Shown here: piece after piece, positions 5,083 to 5,142 of the stretch
How positions within the stretch are numbered: position 1 is the stretch's first letter
Layout: each line of letters starts with the position of its first letter
Assembly (NCBI GenBank): GCA_001805125.1
Contig: MHEF01000081.1
Location: forward strand, 1-5,142
Source of the DNA: Nitrospirae bacterium RBG_13_39_12
GTDB taxonomy: Bacteria; Nitrospirota; Thermodesulfovibrionia; Thermodesulfovibrionales; SM23-35
Direction: 5' to 3'
Length of the DNA stretch: 5,142 nt
Position numbers and translations under genes: made by a program
The notes under the pieces: model-generated
Databases searched by the model: none
Told to the model about the DNA's origin: nothing
The model's input: only the letters and a program-made list of their open reading frames with translations

Positions 5083-5142
5083 TGGTGTTTTGGTACAAGG
5101 CGTATTTGTAACTCACAACCGAGAGCCTGGGCGACCTTTTTC
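5079..5142 (-). CDS. C-terminal end of an HTH (XRE-type) regulator or antitoxin, 5' end off the window
   Basis: Reading in from the right edge on the minus strand gives 20 residues, KKVAQALGCELQIRLVPKHQ, then TGA (5081-5079). The phrase L-x-K-[VI]-A-x-A-L-G-C-x-L-x-[IV]-x-L-V-P is the typical end of small XRE-family HTH proteins, where the last helix is followed by a beta strand ending in L-V-P. Such proteins often act as antitoxin or autorepressor of the gene that follows. Here the following ORF overlaps its stop by 4 nt. The HTH itself is outside the window, so the assignment rests on this tail only. Confidence 0.6.
   Translation of the reverse strand, partial: KKVAQALGCELQIRLVPKHQ

Overview
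The window looks like an accessory (defence and toxin-antitoxin) stretch of a bacterial chromosome. It is moderately AT-rich, with sigma70-like promoters, small overlapping gene pairs and a palindrome-rich repeat. The DUF2283, DUF433 and DUF5615 families and the CCCTCACCCT/CCCTCTCCC repeat are common in environmental Gram-negative lineages such as Nitrospirota, Desulfobacterota and Planctomycetota. That placement is an inference, and nothing here fixes the taxon.

Left part (1-1103): the 5' end of a minus-strand DUF2283 gene runs off the left edge. Next comes a 151-bp element with 28-bp imperfect terminal inverted repeats (238-388) around G/C-rich hairpins. It resembles a MITE and has no gene. 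After it, an extended -10 promoter leads into a DUF433 antitoxin-like gene. That gene overlaps by ATGA a DUF5615 PIN-like toxin gene, which is frameshifted and has lost an expected acidic residue, so the toxin half looks dead. Bases 1104-1320 hold nothing I can recognise.

Middle part (1321-3488, all minus strand): this is the most interesting block. A clear TTGACA-N17-TAGATT promoter drives an intact Mrr-type restriction endonuclease. A 68-aa four-cysteine zinc-ribbon protein follows after 5 bp. After a further 103 bp comes an unrecognised charged 190-aa protein, which overlaps by 4 nt a 127-aa DUF4145/HEPN-like protein with a TTG start. Modified-DNA cleavage by Mrr beside a possible HEPN RNase pair suggests a multi-gene defence locus. 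That the four genes form one system is an inference.

Right part (3489-5142): a 358-bp gap holds the mrr promoter, a possible decayed coding fragment and a candidate promoter for the next gene. That gene encodes a 375-aa membrane protein with about five membrane segments, a Yip1-like layout and a helical soluble C-terminal tail. It converges on a minus-strand pair at the right edge: the C-terminal end of what looks like an HTH (XRE-type) regulator or antitoxin, overlapping by ATGA a 37-codon ORF that may be the stump of its former partner. Overall the window shows remains or working copies of several two-gene modules packed around one Mrr locus.
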